DNA of 64,000 nt from Komagataeibacter sp. FNDCF1 (GCF_021295335.1 NZ_JAIWOT010000001.1:2203001-2267000), one strand, 5' to 3'; counted from the first letter of the stretch, positions 1 to 8,399 are shown. Numbers and translations are program-made. The notes: a model not told the origin generated them from the sequence alone.

Positions 1-233
1 AATGAAGAAATACATATGTTGATTGCTTTCGTAAGCAAAAAACTTTTGCACTGCTTTACACAATGCGCTTCCCCCCCTTAATATAAGGAACCCCTACTAA
101 AATAGAAGTTGGGGATTTTTCCGGGGAATTTCTATATTACTAACATATAAGTTTACGTGTGTAAATATAAAAAATAAAGTATTTTAATAAACCCCCATAA
201 AATCCCCCATTTCTTAAAAAATTGCGGAAATCA

Positions 234-291
234 GGACTTTTTTAGGGGGTAAAAGTTGGGGGTTTTCTGGGGCCGCCCCCTAAAAAAGTCC
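234..291. repeat. 16-bp perfect inverted repeat with G-rich loop
   Basis: GGACTTTTTTAGGGGG (234-249) is matched exactly by its reverse complement at 276-291, separated by 26 bases holding GGGGG and GGGG tracts. The hairpin would be very stable. It lies downstream of the minus-strand gene at 573-764, so it could terminate that transcript; in a plasmid-derived element it could also be part of an origin. No function is proven by sequence. Confidence 0.7.
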
Positions 292-337
292 CGTCTTTCT
301 TAGTTTATTCCAGATTTTTGTGTGCCTTGGCGAACAA

Positions 338-383
338 AACCCCCATTTCCGAGGGTTCATCCCTCAATTTTGGGGGCTTTTTT
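338..383 (+). terminator. Nested hairpin followed by T-run
   Basis: CCCCCA (340-345) can pair with TGGGGG (371-376). Inside it GAGGG (351-355) pairs with CCCTC (361-365), and CTTTTTT follows at 377-383. This has the form of an intrinsic terminator on the plus strand, although no gene is visible directly upstream. Confidence 0.4.
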
Positions 384-572
384 CGGGGCCTACCCCTGTG
401 GGGTAATCCGGAAAAACCGCGTTAGCTCTAGCGCGCCAATCCCATTTTTTCTACGTATGCCAATTTTCTGAAAAGTTTTTTAGCCCCCCCCCCGGGGTAA
501 TTCTTAAAAAGGCGGACACCGAAAACGCGAATGTCCCTTTCTGTTTTCTGAAAGTTATTTTGAAATATTTTT

Positions 573-764
573 TCAGCAGTCCCTGTCATTTGGGGGGAAT
601 GGCTTACCCGTTAACAAGGGATAATTCTTTTCTGGATCGGCTACGATCAAACGCAAAGCATTTTCGATGTAACCGCTTAACGACCAGCCTTCCTGTTTTA
701 AGATTATTTGGGCCTGCTCCTTCATAGCCCGATCCACCCTGAAACTGATTCGCGTTTTATCCAT
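573..764 (-). CDS. Ribbon-helix-helix protein, RelB/DinJ antitoxin-like
   Basis: This 63-aa protein starts with KTRISFRVD, a beta strand typical of ribbon-helix-helix DNA-binding proteins. Two predicted helices follow (MKEQAQIILKQEG and SLSGYIENALRLIV), as in RelB/DinJ antitoxins. Such proteins dimerise, bind operator DNA through the strand and often repress their own toxin-antitoxin operon. A Shine-Dalgarno-like AAAGGAAA precedes the ATG on the minus strand. The place where a RelE/YafQ toxin would be expected (below 573) has no coding frame, so this is either an orphan antitoxin or a plasmid/element regulator. Its AT-rich codon use differs from the rest of the window and fits the element it sits in. 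The fold is fairly clear; the antitoxin role is inferred. Confidence 0.65.
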   Translation of the reverse strand: MDKTRISFRVDRAMKEQAQIILKQEGWSLSGYIENALRLIVADPEKNYPLLTGKPFPPNDRDC

Positions 765-1102
765 TCCAGATTTTCCTTTCTATGGCCCATTCCAGCCAGC
801 CAGTAACAAGAGCCAGATCTCGCGTCATGGTTTATCCTCAGGCAAGCGTAAGGGGAGTCATCCTTAACCATACAGTGCCGATCGGTTAACGCCTTTTTGG
901 GCCTTCCTGATTTGATAACCCTAAATGCTCCTTCTTAGATAACCGAATCGAAAAACTAGCGCATCATCTCTCAGAATTGCGCTTGAACTTGTCTTAGCTG
1001 GTGGCTACCATATAATGAAGCGAAAGCAGTTTAACTTAGCATAGTGCTAGCATCTTCTGCTTTCATACGCTGTAAGTTATTGTTTTTCATGGGGTATATA
1101 GG

Positions 1103-1159
1103 CGCTTCGTTCCCTTGGTAAGGGAGAGGTCGACAGTTCAATCCTGTCCAGCAGCACCA
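1103..1159 (+). other. 3' fragment of tRNA-Thr(GGT), probable attachment site
   Basis: The sequence contains a complete anticodon arm (TTCCC, loop TTGGTAA, GGGAG; anticodon GGT), a T arm (GACAG, loop TTCAATC, CTGTC), the 3' acceptor strand CAGCAGC and an encoded CCA at 1157-1159. The matching 5' acceptor strand (GCTGCTG) and a proper D arm are absent upstream, so it cannot be a functional tRNA. Site-specific recombinases commonly integrate into tRNA genes and leave such a 3' duplicate at the far end. By orientation, the intact tRNA-Thr should lie left of the window. Confidence 0.75.
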
Positions 1160-1267
1160 TTATTCCTTTATACTTTTACTGTGATCCATTTGGGTATTTA
1201 CCCTTTACTGGAGCACGGAATATCGGCGGGACCTGTCATACCGATGGGGCGCTGGTGTACGCCTTTT

Positions 1268-1558
1268 TTATGTTTCGTGAAATGTAACACGCCGCCCGTG
1301 GGCAAACATGGCGCCAAATCCATTCGGGTCCTTGGTCAGAACCAGTACCGCACCCCCCTGGATCGCGCGTACGTGGAGTTCTATTGCCGGGTCCGCTGCA
1401 CGGAGATTGCCGGGGGGATCAATTTCCCTACCGTGCAGATACCAGCCCACCATCTGATAGATACCTTCCGGGCTCTCGATTTTCGAGTTGCTCCGGTTCC
1501 ACTTCCATAATTCGTAATCTGTTCTTTTTTGCAATTTCTTTACATTGATGCTGGGCAT
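1268..1558 (-). CDS. Hypothetical protein
   Basis: This is a roughly 96-aa protein beginning MPSINVKKLQKRTDYELW if the ATG at 1558 is used; the frame stays open to another ATG at 1618. CGGGAAG lies a short distance upstream of 1558, which favours the inner start. The composition is that of a real soluble protein (mixed charge, W-K-W-N and GWYLHGREIDPPGNLR stretches), with no signal peptide or membrane segment. I do not recognise a family. It is the first chromosomal gene after the tRNA-Thr fragment and is transcribed toward it. Confidence 0.5.
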   Translation of the reverse strand: MPSINVKKLQKRTDYELWKWNRSNSKIESPEGIYQMVGWYLHGREIDPPGNLRAADPAIELHVRAIQGGAVLVLTKDPNGFGAMFAHGRRVTFHET

Positions 1559-1700
1559 GGTTTTGCTTCCCGATCGGTTCGTGTCAGTTCCTGTCCCGTA
1601 TACAATGCCAGAAGGCACGCCAGGGGTACCAGCGCCCGGCGGGAAGTATCAGACGGTTCCCAGCCTGCTGTTCTCAGCAGGCGTGCCGGTCCGGGGTCCC

Positions 1701-2147
1701 TCAATCCAGCCCGAGGGCCGCGATATCCGCGGGCGGGCCTGCCAGCATGCAGGCAACGCCGGTCGTGCGGTCCACGACCATGCGGATGTCCACTGGCGCA
1801 TCCGCCGTGCCGAACAGGTCGGATGTCACGCCATAGGCCGGGCGCAGCGGTTCATCATGTTCCGCATCATGCCGGGCGATCTCGGTCATGATCCGGCCAA
1901 GGGCGCGTTCCAGCCCTTCCATGACGCGTGAGGGCGCAAGCCGGGGCCGCTCCGGCGTGTCATCGCCCATGCAGTGTAGCGCCAGCAGCGTGGCCCAGGA
2001 TGCGGCGGGAATGAACAGCGGCATGCGCGAACCGTCATTATGGCGTTCGGCATGCATGATGCGGCGGGTATTGGCCAGCCCGATCACGTCAATGCGGGGC
2101 AGGTCATCACCGATCCGCGCAGTGACGGTACGGGGTGTGTCGGTCAT
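1701..2147 (-). CDS. Third gene of cdg-type operon, unknown function
   Basis: This 148-aa soluble protein has its ATG overlapping the stop of the upstream diguanylate cyclase gene (ATGA), so the two are translationally coupled. It has no membrane segment, signal peptide or recognised domain. A central stretch (MPLFIPAASWATLLALHC) is hydrophobic but reads as a globular core. In cellulose-producing acetic acid bacteria the cdg1 operon contains, after pdeA and dgc, a further small gene (cdg1d). This gene sits in the same position, but I cannot show that it is homologous. The strict coupling suggests a role in, or modulation of, the same c-di-GMP circuit. Confidence 0.75.
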   Translation of the reverse strand: MTDTPRTVTARIGDDLPRIDVIGLANTRRIMHAERHNDGSRMPLFIPAASWATLLALHCMGDDTPERPRLAPSRVMEGLERALGRIMTEIARHDAEHDEPLRPAYGVTSDLFGTADAPVDIRMVVDRTTGVACMLAGPPADIAALGLD

Positions 2148-3877
2148 GAACGGACAACCCCCTCAAAGCGTTCCGGCAGGGTCAGGATATCCTGCGACGA
2201 GAGGGCGGACGAAATGTAGAACCCCTGTATCCGCTCGGGCTTCATCTGCATGACAAGGTCGAACTGTTCGCGGTTTTCCACGCCTTCGACCGTGACATCC
2301 ATCCTGAAGCCCTGCCCCATCTCGATCAGGCTCGACAGGACCATGCAGGCATCGGGATTGCCGACAATGCCCGCGACCATGCTCTGGTCGATCTTGACCT
2401 GCGAGAACGGCAGTTCACGCAGATGGTTGAGCACGGTGATGCCCTTGCCAAAATTGTCCAGTGCGATGCGGAAGCCCGACCGCGCCAGTTCGCGCAGGTT
2501 ACGGATGCCCTGATCGGCCCGGCGGCCATGCAGCATCGCCTCTGTCACCTCCAGCACGAAATTCTCGGGCAGCATGTTGAAGCGGCTGAGCGATTCTTCC
2601 AGTTCGCGCTGGTAGTCATCGCGGATCAGATCCATGCGCGACAGGTTGATGGCAAGCTGGCGCGGCGGGTGGCCATTATTGTTCCACATACTGACATCGC
2701 GGCGAAAGGCCTCGATCATGCGTGGTCCCATGGCCTGCGCCAGGCCCGCATCGGTAAAGACATCCGAAAAATCTTCCGCCGCCAGCAGCCCGCGCTCGGG
2801 ATGCTGCCAGCGCAGCAGCGCTTCGATCTGGTCCACCTGCAGCGTACTGCAGTTCAGGATGGGCTGGTAATACACCTCGAACTGGTTGCGTTCCACGCCG
2901 CAGCGCGCCTCGCTCAGGATGGAAACACGCGCCTGCGCGCGTTCACGCAGGTTTTTCGTGAACATCTGCGACTGCTTGCCACCGGCGCGCTTGGCGGCGT
3001 ACATCGCCATGTCCGCGTTCTTCTGCACGTCCTCCATCGTGTCGGTGCCATCGAGCAGGACCGCGCCGATACTGCCCGCCACGCTGACCGTGACTGTCTC
3101 GATATCGATGGGCCGTTCCAGAATGGCCTGCAGGCGGTCCATGTACCGCTCAAGCGAGATGTCCTCCAGCGTGCGGTGCAGGATGACGGCGAACTCGTCC
3201 CCCCCCAGCCGGCTGACCGGATCATCGGGATGGGTCAGTTCGATCAGGCGCGAGGCGATGGCACGCAGCACGATATCGCCCGCGTGGTGGCCATGCACGT
3301 CATTGATCTGCTTGAAGCCATCCAGGTCGAACATGGCCAGCGCGGGGGCGGGCTGACCCGTGCTGCCCGGTTCGCGGCAGCGCGCCAGTTCATCGGCCAG
3401 GGCCGTATTGAATCCCGCCCGGTTGAGCAGGCCGGTCAGGGTATCCGTCTCCGCCAGTTCACACAGGCGGTCGCGGGTGTTCATGAGTTCGGTAATCTCG
3501 AAGCGGCTGGCGACATACCCCTGGATCACGCCCTGCCGGTCCAGCTTGGGAATGATGGTGGTGGCCACCCAGTACAGCGAGCCGTCCTTCGCCCGGTTGC
3601 AGATATTGCCCTGCCACAGCTGCCCCGCCTTGATCGTGCGGCACAGGTCACGGAAGAAGTCCGCGTCATGATACCCGGAATTGACGATCCGGTGCGTGGA
3701 ACCGACCAGTTCCTCACGCGAGTACTGGCTGATTTCGCAAAAGCGGTCATTCACGTAAGTGATGACCCCTTCGCTGTCGGTAATCGCGACGATCAGGACA
3801 CTATCAACCAGATCAGCCCAGAAATCCGCATCCTGATGCGTCAGGGCCCGCAGCCGATCATCGTGTTGCAATGCCAT
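2144..3877 (-). CDS. dgc: PAS-GGDEF-EAL diguanylate cyclase with degenerate EAL site
   Basis: This 577-aa cytosolic protein has a PAS domain (about 20-135), a GGDEF domain (about 145-310) and an EAL domain (about 325-570). The PAS core carries the NRAKDGSLYWV segment with Trp103, like the FAD-binding PAS of NifL/Aer, a type reported for a diguanylate cyclase of this genus. GGDEF is intact (RLGGDEFAV), but the arginine of the RxxD inhibitory site is absent. The EAL domain keeps E-A-L-L-R, but the metal-binding DDFGTG motif is DNFGKG, with the second Asp lost, so phosphodiesterase activity is probably weak or absent. The net activity is therefore expected to be c-di-GMP synthesis under redox control. 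The start was taken at the ATG of MALQHDD; a TTG 18 bases upstream is possible. It is the second gene of the operon after pdeA. Confidence 0.88.
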   Translation of the reverse strand: MALQHDDRLRALTHQDADFWADLVDSVLIVAITDSEGVITYVNDRFCEISQYSREELVGSTHRIVNSGYHDADFFRDLCRTIKAGQLWQGNICNRAKDGSLYWVATTIIPKLDRQGVIQGYVASRFEITELMNTRDRLCELAETDTLTGLLNRAGFNTALADELARCREPGSTGQPAPALAMFDLDGFKQINDVHGHHAGDIVLRAIASRLIELTHPDDPVSRLGGDEFAVILHRTLEDISLERYMDRLQAILERPIDIETVTVSVAGSIGAVLLDGTDTMEDVQKNADMAMYAAKRAGGKQSQMFTKNLRERAQARVSILSEARCGVERNQFEVYYQPILNCSTLQVDQIEALLRWQHPERGLLAAEDFSDVFTDAGLAQAMGPRMIEAFRRDVSMWNNNGHPPRQLAINLSRMDLIRDDYQRELEESLSRFNMLPENFVLEVTEAMLHGRRADQGIRNLRELARSGFRIALDNFGKGITVLNHLRELPFSQVKIDQSMVAGIVGNPDACMVLSSLIEMGQGFRMDVTVEGVENREQFDLVMQMKPERIQGFYISSALSSQDILTLPERFEGVVRS

Positions 3878-3964
3878 CTTCCCGCCTGGAAACAATAATA
3901 AGAAGCAAATTAGGATGTTTCATGAAATCAGACCAGCAATGCTGGCGACCGTAAGACACAACAT

Positions 3965-6154
3965 TCATGGTGAGGGAATAACGAACGAACCCTGCGCCTG
4001 CCGCGCCCGGAACCATTTTTCCAGTTCCGCCGGCGGAAGGGGCCGGGCAAACAGGTAGCCCTGCATCACATCACAATGCAGTTCCTCGAGCAACCGCCAC
4101 TGCTGTTCGGTCTCGACCCCCTCCGTCACGACCGTCATGCCCAGCCTGCTGCCAATGCCGATGACCGCCATGGTCACGGCCTGGGCGTTGGTGTCATGCT
4201 CGAAGTCATTGATGAAACTGCGGTCGATCTTGATTTCGGTCAGCGGCAGGCGCGTCAGGCGCGAAAGCGATGAATAGCCGGTGCCGAAATCATCCATCGA
4301 CAGCCCCACGTCAAGCCGCCGGATGGCGTGCAGCACCTCCTCGGTTTCGGTGCTGCTGTCCATCATCACGCTTTCGGTAATCTCCACCGTCAGGCGGTCG
4401 GGGGTCAGGCCATGCTCATTGAGCAGGTTGGCGATATATTCGGGCAGCGCGCGATTGCGGAAATGCACCGCCGACAGGTTGACCGCAACGGTGGGCACAT
4501 GCACGCCGTCACGGTCCCACCGTACCATCTGGCTGCATGCTTCCTGCAGGGACCACCGCCCGATGGCCTCGATCTGCCCGGTCTCCTCCGCCACGGCAAT
4601 GAAGCGTGAGGGATAGATGTTGCCCAGCGTCGGATGGTGCCACCGTGACAGGGCCTCCACCCCGTACAGGCCACCGGTCATGGTTTCCACCTGCGGCTGG
4701 TAATGCAGGTTCAGCATACCCTTGGAGAGCGAATCACGCAGCGCCGAGCCCAGCATGAGCCGTTCCTGCGCCACCTGGTTCTTCTCATGGCCTGCAAAGC
4801 GATAGAGACCGCGCCCGTCCTCCTTGGCCTGCCTTGCCGCCGCATCGGCAAGGCTGAGCAGGGATTCACTGTCCGGACCGTTCTCGGGGAAGGTGCTGAT
4901 GCCGACGGAGCAGGAAATGGTAAGGGTGTTTTCCTCCACCTGCAGCGGCCTGGCTATGGCATTGATCAGCTTTTCCGCAAACTGCTCGGCGCGCGCATGC
5001 GTGCAGTCGGGCACGACGATGATGAACTCGTCACCGCCCGAACGGCTGACAATGTATTCATCATTGACCAGCGTGCGGATCCGGCGCCCGATCTCGATGA
5101 GGAAACGGTCGGCGTTCACATGGCCCAGCGCATCGTTGATGTCACGGAAGCGGTCTATGTCGACCATGAACAGCGTGAACCGGCTGTCCCCGCCGCGCAT
5201 GATCAGGCGCTCGATGACATTATGCAGCGACGTGCGGTTGAGCAGCCCGGTCAGGCTGTCGAAATTGGAAAGCTGGGCAATGTGCTGGCGCGTCTCGTTC
5301 TGCTCGATCGCCAGCGCGCAGAAGGGCATGCAGGTTGACACCACGCGCTGCGGCCATGCCACGTCCGTCCCGCTTTCGCGCAGGTACAGCGCGAAAATGC
5401 CCATGACCTGCCCGCTGCGCGAAATGATGGCTGACGCGCAGCACTGCTCCAGCCCCAGCGAACGCGCAAGGTTGACATGGCCATCCCATATCACCGCGTT
5501 GGCGCTGTCGGGCTTGCTGCGCAGCATCTCGACCTGTTCGGGGGTCAGTTCCATGCCGTCCAGCGCCGTACGGTAGCGGTTGGGCATGCCGGGGGCGGCC
5601 GAGACCACAAGCCTGCGCCGCGAGCGGTCGAGCAGCATGAGCGCCCCCACGCCGTCGGGCACGAAACCGTCCACCCGGCGGCACAGCAGATCACCCACCT
5701 CCTGTATGCTCAGGTCGGACGCCAGTGCCTGGAGGATGTCGTTCTGCAGGATCAGGATCTTGCGCTGACGGCTCTGCTCCGTCACATCCTTCATGACGGC
5801 GATGTAGTAGATCTTGCTCGTACCGGCCAGCTGCACGCGGGAAATGGACAGTTCGCCACACACATATTCGCCATTGGCGCGCGTGAACTCCACCTCCCGC
5901 GATGTACCGACGATCCGGCCGATCCCGGTCTCACGGTTGCGGTCGATGTAGCCGTCATGCTGCGCGCGCTCGGCAATGGGCACAAGGCAGCTTACGTTCT
6001 GGCCAATCACCTGTGCACGCGGCAGGCCCCATATCCGTTCGGCCGCGGCATTGAACAGGATGACGATGTTATGCTCATCAATCACGACCATGGGATCAAT
6101 GGCCTGTTCCATGGCTGAAAGCAGGACATCGGCGCTAATTTTCGGCTGATCCAC
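3965..6154 (-). CDS. pdeA: Heme PAS-GAF-GGDEF-EAL c-di-GMP phosphodiesterase
   Basis: The domains in order are PAS (about 10-125), GAF (about 150-300), GGDEF (about 310-470) and EAL (about 480-725). The PAS domain resembles the heme PAS of E. coli DosP and FixL: His66 in AERAQHDGYIDRNRETG aligns with the proximal heme histidine. The GGDEF motif is present (SGGDEF), with no RxxD site. The EAL domain has all signature residues (EALSRW, MDDFGTGYSSL, KIDRSF, EGVE), so hydrolysis of c-di-GMP to pGpG is expected, gated by oxygen or another heme ligand. The start is set at a GTG with CTGGAG six bases upstream; the frame is open to an ATG at 6265. It is followed 87 bases later by the cyclase gene, the pdeA-dgc order of known cdg operons that control cellulose synthase. 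Confidence 0.88.
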   Translation of the reverse strand: MDQPKISADVLLSAMEQAIDPMVVIDEHNIVILFNAAAERIWGLPRAQVIGQNVSCLVPIAERAQHDGYIDRNRETGIGRIVGTSREVEFTRANGEYVCGELSISRVQLAGTSKIYYIAVMKDVTEQSRQRKILILQNDILQALASDLSIQEVGDLLCRRVDGFVPDGVGALMLLDRSRRRLVVSAAPGMPNRYRTALDGMELTPEQVEMLRSKPDSANAVIWDGHVNLARSLGLEQCCASAIISRSGQVMGIFALYLRESGTDVAWPQRVVSTCMPFCALAIEQNETRQHIAQLSNFDSLTGLLNRTSLHNVIERLIMRGGDSRFTLFMVDIDRFRDINDALGHVNADRFLIEIGRRIRTLVNDEYIVSRSGGDEFIIVVPDCTHARAEQFAEKLINAIARPLQVEENTLTISCSVGISTFPENGPDSESLLSLADAAARQAKEDGRGLYRFAGHEKNQVAQERLMLGSALRDSLSKGMLNLHYQPQVETMTGGLYGVEALSRWHHPTLGNIYPSRFIAVAEETGQIEAIGRWSLQEACSQMVRWDRDGVHVPTVAVNLSAVHFRNRALPEYIANLLNEHGLTPDRLTVEITESVMMDSSTETEEVLHAIRRLDVGLSMDDFGTGYSSLSRLTRLPLTEIKIDRSFINDFEHDTNAQAVTMAVIGIGSRLGMTVVTEGVETEQQWRLLEELHCDVMQGYLFARPLPPAELEKWFRARQAQGSFVIPSP

Positions 6155-6344
6155 CGTAAACTCCAGAGCATTGGCACGGGTATGGTCCGCACCATATGAG
6201 ATCACTGTATCCTGGCAGCACCAGGCATGGCAGCCGACCGGATTGCGGTCAGGCCACAGGCGCATGGACCCGCAGATCCGCGCCCGACCCTAGTATGCAC
6301 GGGCCACGCGGAAAATGACATGCCTCAATCCTGACACAAACCGG

Positions 6345-7478
6345 TCAGTCCCGGCGGCGCTCCAGGTCCTGGGGCAGCATGCCCGCCAGCGGGCGGCAGG
6401 CATAGGCGCTTTCATTTTCCGGCTGGGGCACGTTCTGGCGCAGTTCCGCCGCACCGGCGGCCACGGCCCGCCAGGCCGCCTGGGCCAGCGCCTTGCGGCT
6501 GGGGAAATCATCGGGATCAAGTGCGGGGTGCAGCAGCACGGTCGCGCGCATCGACCGCCACTTGAGCAGCTGCCACACATGCGGGCCAAGCTCCATGTCC
6601 CCATACCATGCAAAGACCGGCCTGCGCGTGCGGTTGACCGGCACGCCCTCCAGCTGGTCATACACGACCGAGACAGGCTGGATCAGCGGCGTCATGCCGG
6701 GGCGGGCGGCAATGGCCGCGGCCTCGCTTTCCGGTTCGGCCGGGGCCTTGCCCGGTGGCAGGCGCGGCGGCTTGGCAATGGCGAAAAAGGCCGACAGGAA
6801 CGGCAGGACACGTGAACCGTCCGATGATGTCCCCTCGGGGAACAGGATCAGGTTATCGCCTTCGACCATCAGCCGGTGCAGCATCTCGTCACGCTCGCGC
6901 CCGGTCGTGCTGCGCTGGCGGCTGACGAATATGGTCCGGCCAATGCGCGAGACCAGCCCCATGATGGGCCAGCCCTCGATATCGCCCTTGGCCACGAAAT
7001 TGGAGGGCAGCACCGTGCCCAGCACTGGCACGTCAAGCCATGTGGAATGGTTGGACACATAGATGACGGGCCGCTCGCCACGCTGGCGCGCCCTGCGCCC
7101 GCCCACGCCGCCCGCCCTGCGGCCAACCACCCGTATGCGCAGCGACAGCAGCAGGCACAGCCCGCCCCAGACCATGCGCGTCCAGCGGATCTTGGCTGTG
7201 CCGGGCACCAGCAGCAGCACCGCCTCGAACCCGACCGAGAGCGGAACCCAGACGGTAATGGCCGCAAGCCTGCCCACCCCGCGTGCGGTGCGCATGCATG
7301 CGCGCGCGCGCCCCGACGGCACGACCGTCGCGGTTGCAATGGCATGCGCTGCAACCGAACCGGCTTCGGGCGCAATCACCTGACGCGCGGCACGCGGCGC
7401 AGGCCGGGACTGGACGGGCGATGAAGAACGGCGCCGGGCAAGACGGCGGATGAAATCGGCGATCATGCGCCTATCCAT
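6345..7478 (-). CDS. 1-acyl-glycerol-3-phosphate acyltransferase family protein
   Basis: This 377-aa protein belongs to the PlsC-like acyltransferase superfamily. The catalytic H(X4)D motif is NHSTWLD, and the substrate-binding FPEGT motif is present (LILFPEGTSSDGSRVLPF). A hydrophobic segment near residues 75-120 (VPLSVGFEAVLLLVPGT and following) should anchor it in the inner membrane. The likely reaction is transfer of an acyl chain to lysophosphatidic acid or another lysolipid. It is longer than a housekeeping PlsC (about 240 aa), with an Arg-rich N-terminus and a roughly 80-residue C-terminal extension, so an accessory acyltransferase is possible. It is a single gene on the minus strand, with a possible second ATG 12 bases inside. 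Confidence 0.8.
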   Translation of the reverse strand: MDRRMIADFIRRLARRRSSSPVQSRPAPRAARQVIAPEAGSVAAHAIATATVVPSGRARACMRTARGVGRLAAITVWVPLSVGFEAVLLLVPGTAKIRWTRMVWGGLCLLLSLRIRVVGRRAGGVGGRRARQRGERPVIYVSNHSTWLDVPVLGTVLPSNFVAKGDIEGWPIMGLVSRIGRTIFVSRQRSTTGRERDEMLHRLMVEGDNLILFPEGTSSDGSRVLPFLSAFFAIAKPPRLPPGKAPAEPESEAAAIAARPGMTPLIQPVSVVYDQLEGVPVNRTRRPVFAWYGDMELGPHVWQLLKWRSMRATVLLHPALDPDDFPSRKALAQAAWRAVAAGAAELRQNVPQPENESAYACRPLAGMLPQDLERRRD

Positions 7479-7616
7479 AGCCCTTCATCATGGCGTGCGA
7501 CAATATGGGGCAGACGGGGCGGGCGGCTGGCGTGCCATGCATGCAACGCCGCGCCCGGCCACCGTCACGCTTCGTCCCTCCCCGTCGGCAGGCCGCACGC
7601 CGGGGCCTGCGTATAC

Positions 7617-8342
7617 TCAGCCGTAACGGACGGACCGGCGCGCCAGCATGCGGTCGGCCATGACACCGAACAGCAGCCCGAGTCCCCCCCACAGTACCAG
7701 CTGCATGCCCAGCGCCGCTTCACGGAAGCGCCACAGCACGCTGGCGGGAAAATTGTCAGGCACTTCATTGAAGTCGGGCAGCACGGCCTGCAACACGGCA
7801 ACCAGCACCACGAACAGTGCCGCGCCACATAGCGTGCCCCCCCAGTTGCCCAGGCCTGCCGCCAGCTTGCGGCCCGCCAGCACGGCCAGCGTCAGGGCAC
7901 AGAGCGAGAAGATGACCATCTCGAAATAGGTCGCGGTGCGCAGCCCGAGGGTTGCGGGCTGGCCCACGGCGGGGGGATTGGCCGGGTATTTCAGGCCCGG
8001 CACCAGCACCACCGCAAGGAAACCCGCCCCCGCCAGCAGCAGGGCCAGCATGCGTGGCGAAAAGCGGCCAAGCCGCCCGTAGGCGGCGGCAAATACCAGC
8101 GAGAACAGCCCGCCATAGGCCGCGCCATACATGATGGCGGCCGTCAGCATGCCAAAGGTGGCCTGCACCCCACGGCTGATCAGTTCAGGCTCCGGCGGTT
8201 CACCGGCGGCGGCATCCCGTGCCGATTCAAAGGCAATGGCCAGATTGACCTGCGGTTCCCCGAACACCCGGGCGAAAAGGAAGGCAAGACAGGCGGCAAG
8301 GATGCCGGCCAGCATGCCACGCAGCAGAAGACGGCCGGCCAT
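7617..8342 (-). CDS. cbtA: Cobalt transporter subunit CbtA
   Basis: This 241-aa membrane protein has about six hydrophobic segments and reads through the CbtA family core (AAYGGLFSLVFAAAYGRLG, LVPGLKYPANPPAVG, FPASVLWRFREAALGMQ). CbtA is a predicted cobalt transporter, usually paired with a roughly 60-aa CbtB and controlled by cobalamin. Here a cobalamin riboswitch lies just upstream (about 8400-8540), which supports the function. No cbtB is found: only a 13-codon frame separates the riboswitch from cbtA. The loop after the first helix (AFESARDAAAGEPPEPE) lacks the histidines often found there in the family. The ATG overlaps the stop of the short upstream frame (TGATG), so translation is probably coupled. 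Confidence 0.88.
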   Translation of the reverse strand: MAGRLLLRGMLAGILAACLAFLFARVFGEPQVNLAIAFESARDAAAGEPPEPELISRGVQATFGMLTAAIMYGAAYGGLFSLVFAAAYGRLGRFSPRMLALLLAGAGFLAVVLVPGLKYPANPPAVGQPATLGLRTATYFEMVIFSLCALTLAVLAGRKLAAGLGNWGGTLCGAALFVVLVAVLQAVLPDFNEVPDNFPASVLWRFREAALGMQLVLWGGLGLLFGVMADRMLARRSVRYG

Positions 8343-8383
8343 CAGGCGGCACCGTGGCGCGCAGGGGGGAATGAAAGGGACAT
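8342..8383 (-). CDS. 13-residue leader frame upstream of cbtA
   Basis: An ATG with AGGAG nine bases upstream opens a frame reading MSLSFPPARHGAA and stops in TGATG, overlapping the cbtA start. This is the only good Shine-Dalgarno sequence after the riboswitch, so ribosomes probably load here and reinitiate on cbtA. It may be a leader peptide or the last trace of a lost cbtB. The reading is my inference from spacing alone. Confidence 0.4.
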   Translation of the reverse strand: MSLSFPPARHGAA

Positions 8384-8399
8384 GGGTTCAGAGCTCCTG

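Larger units (their letters stand above)
1..1102. mobile_element. Distal end of a probable integrated element (AT-rich)
   Basis: This stretch is clearly richer in A and T than the GC-rich DNA to its right and is full of runs of C or G, such as the AACCCCCAT and TTGGGGG motifs near 108, 188, 254, 338 and 368. The only convincing gene is a small ribbon-helix-helix protein at 573-764. The stretch ends at a 3' tRNA fragment (1103-1159), which is how an element integrated into a tRNA gene usually ends. I infer that this is the far end of an island, prophage or integrated plasmid whose body and integrase lie left of the window. Positions 765-1102 contain no gene that I can support. Confidence 0.6.

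Noticed and set aside
1115-1510. Plus-strand frame of 131 aa
   Set aside because: It begins inside the tRNA-Thr fragment and then runs antisense to the better-supported gene at 1268-1558.
2423-3898. Plus-strand frame of 491 aa
   Set aside because: It lies entirely antisense to the GGDEF/EAL gene; its His/Gln/Arg-rich translation is typical of an antisense shadow in GC-rich DNA.
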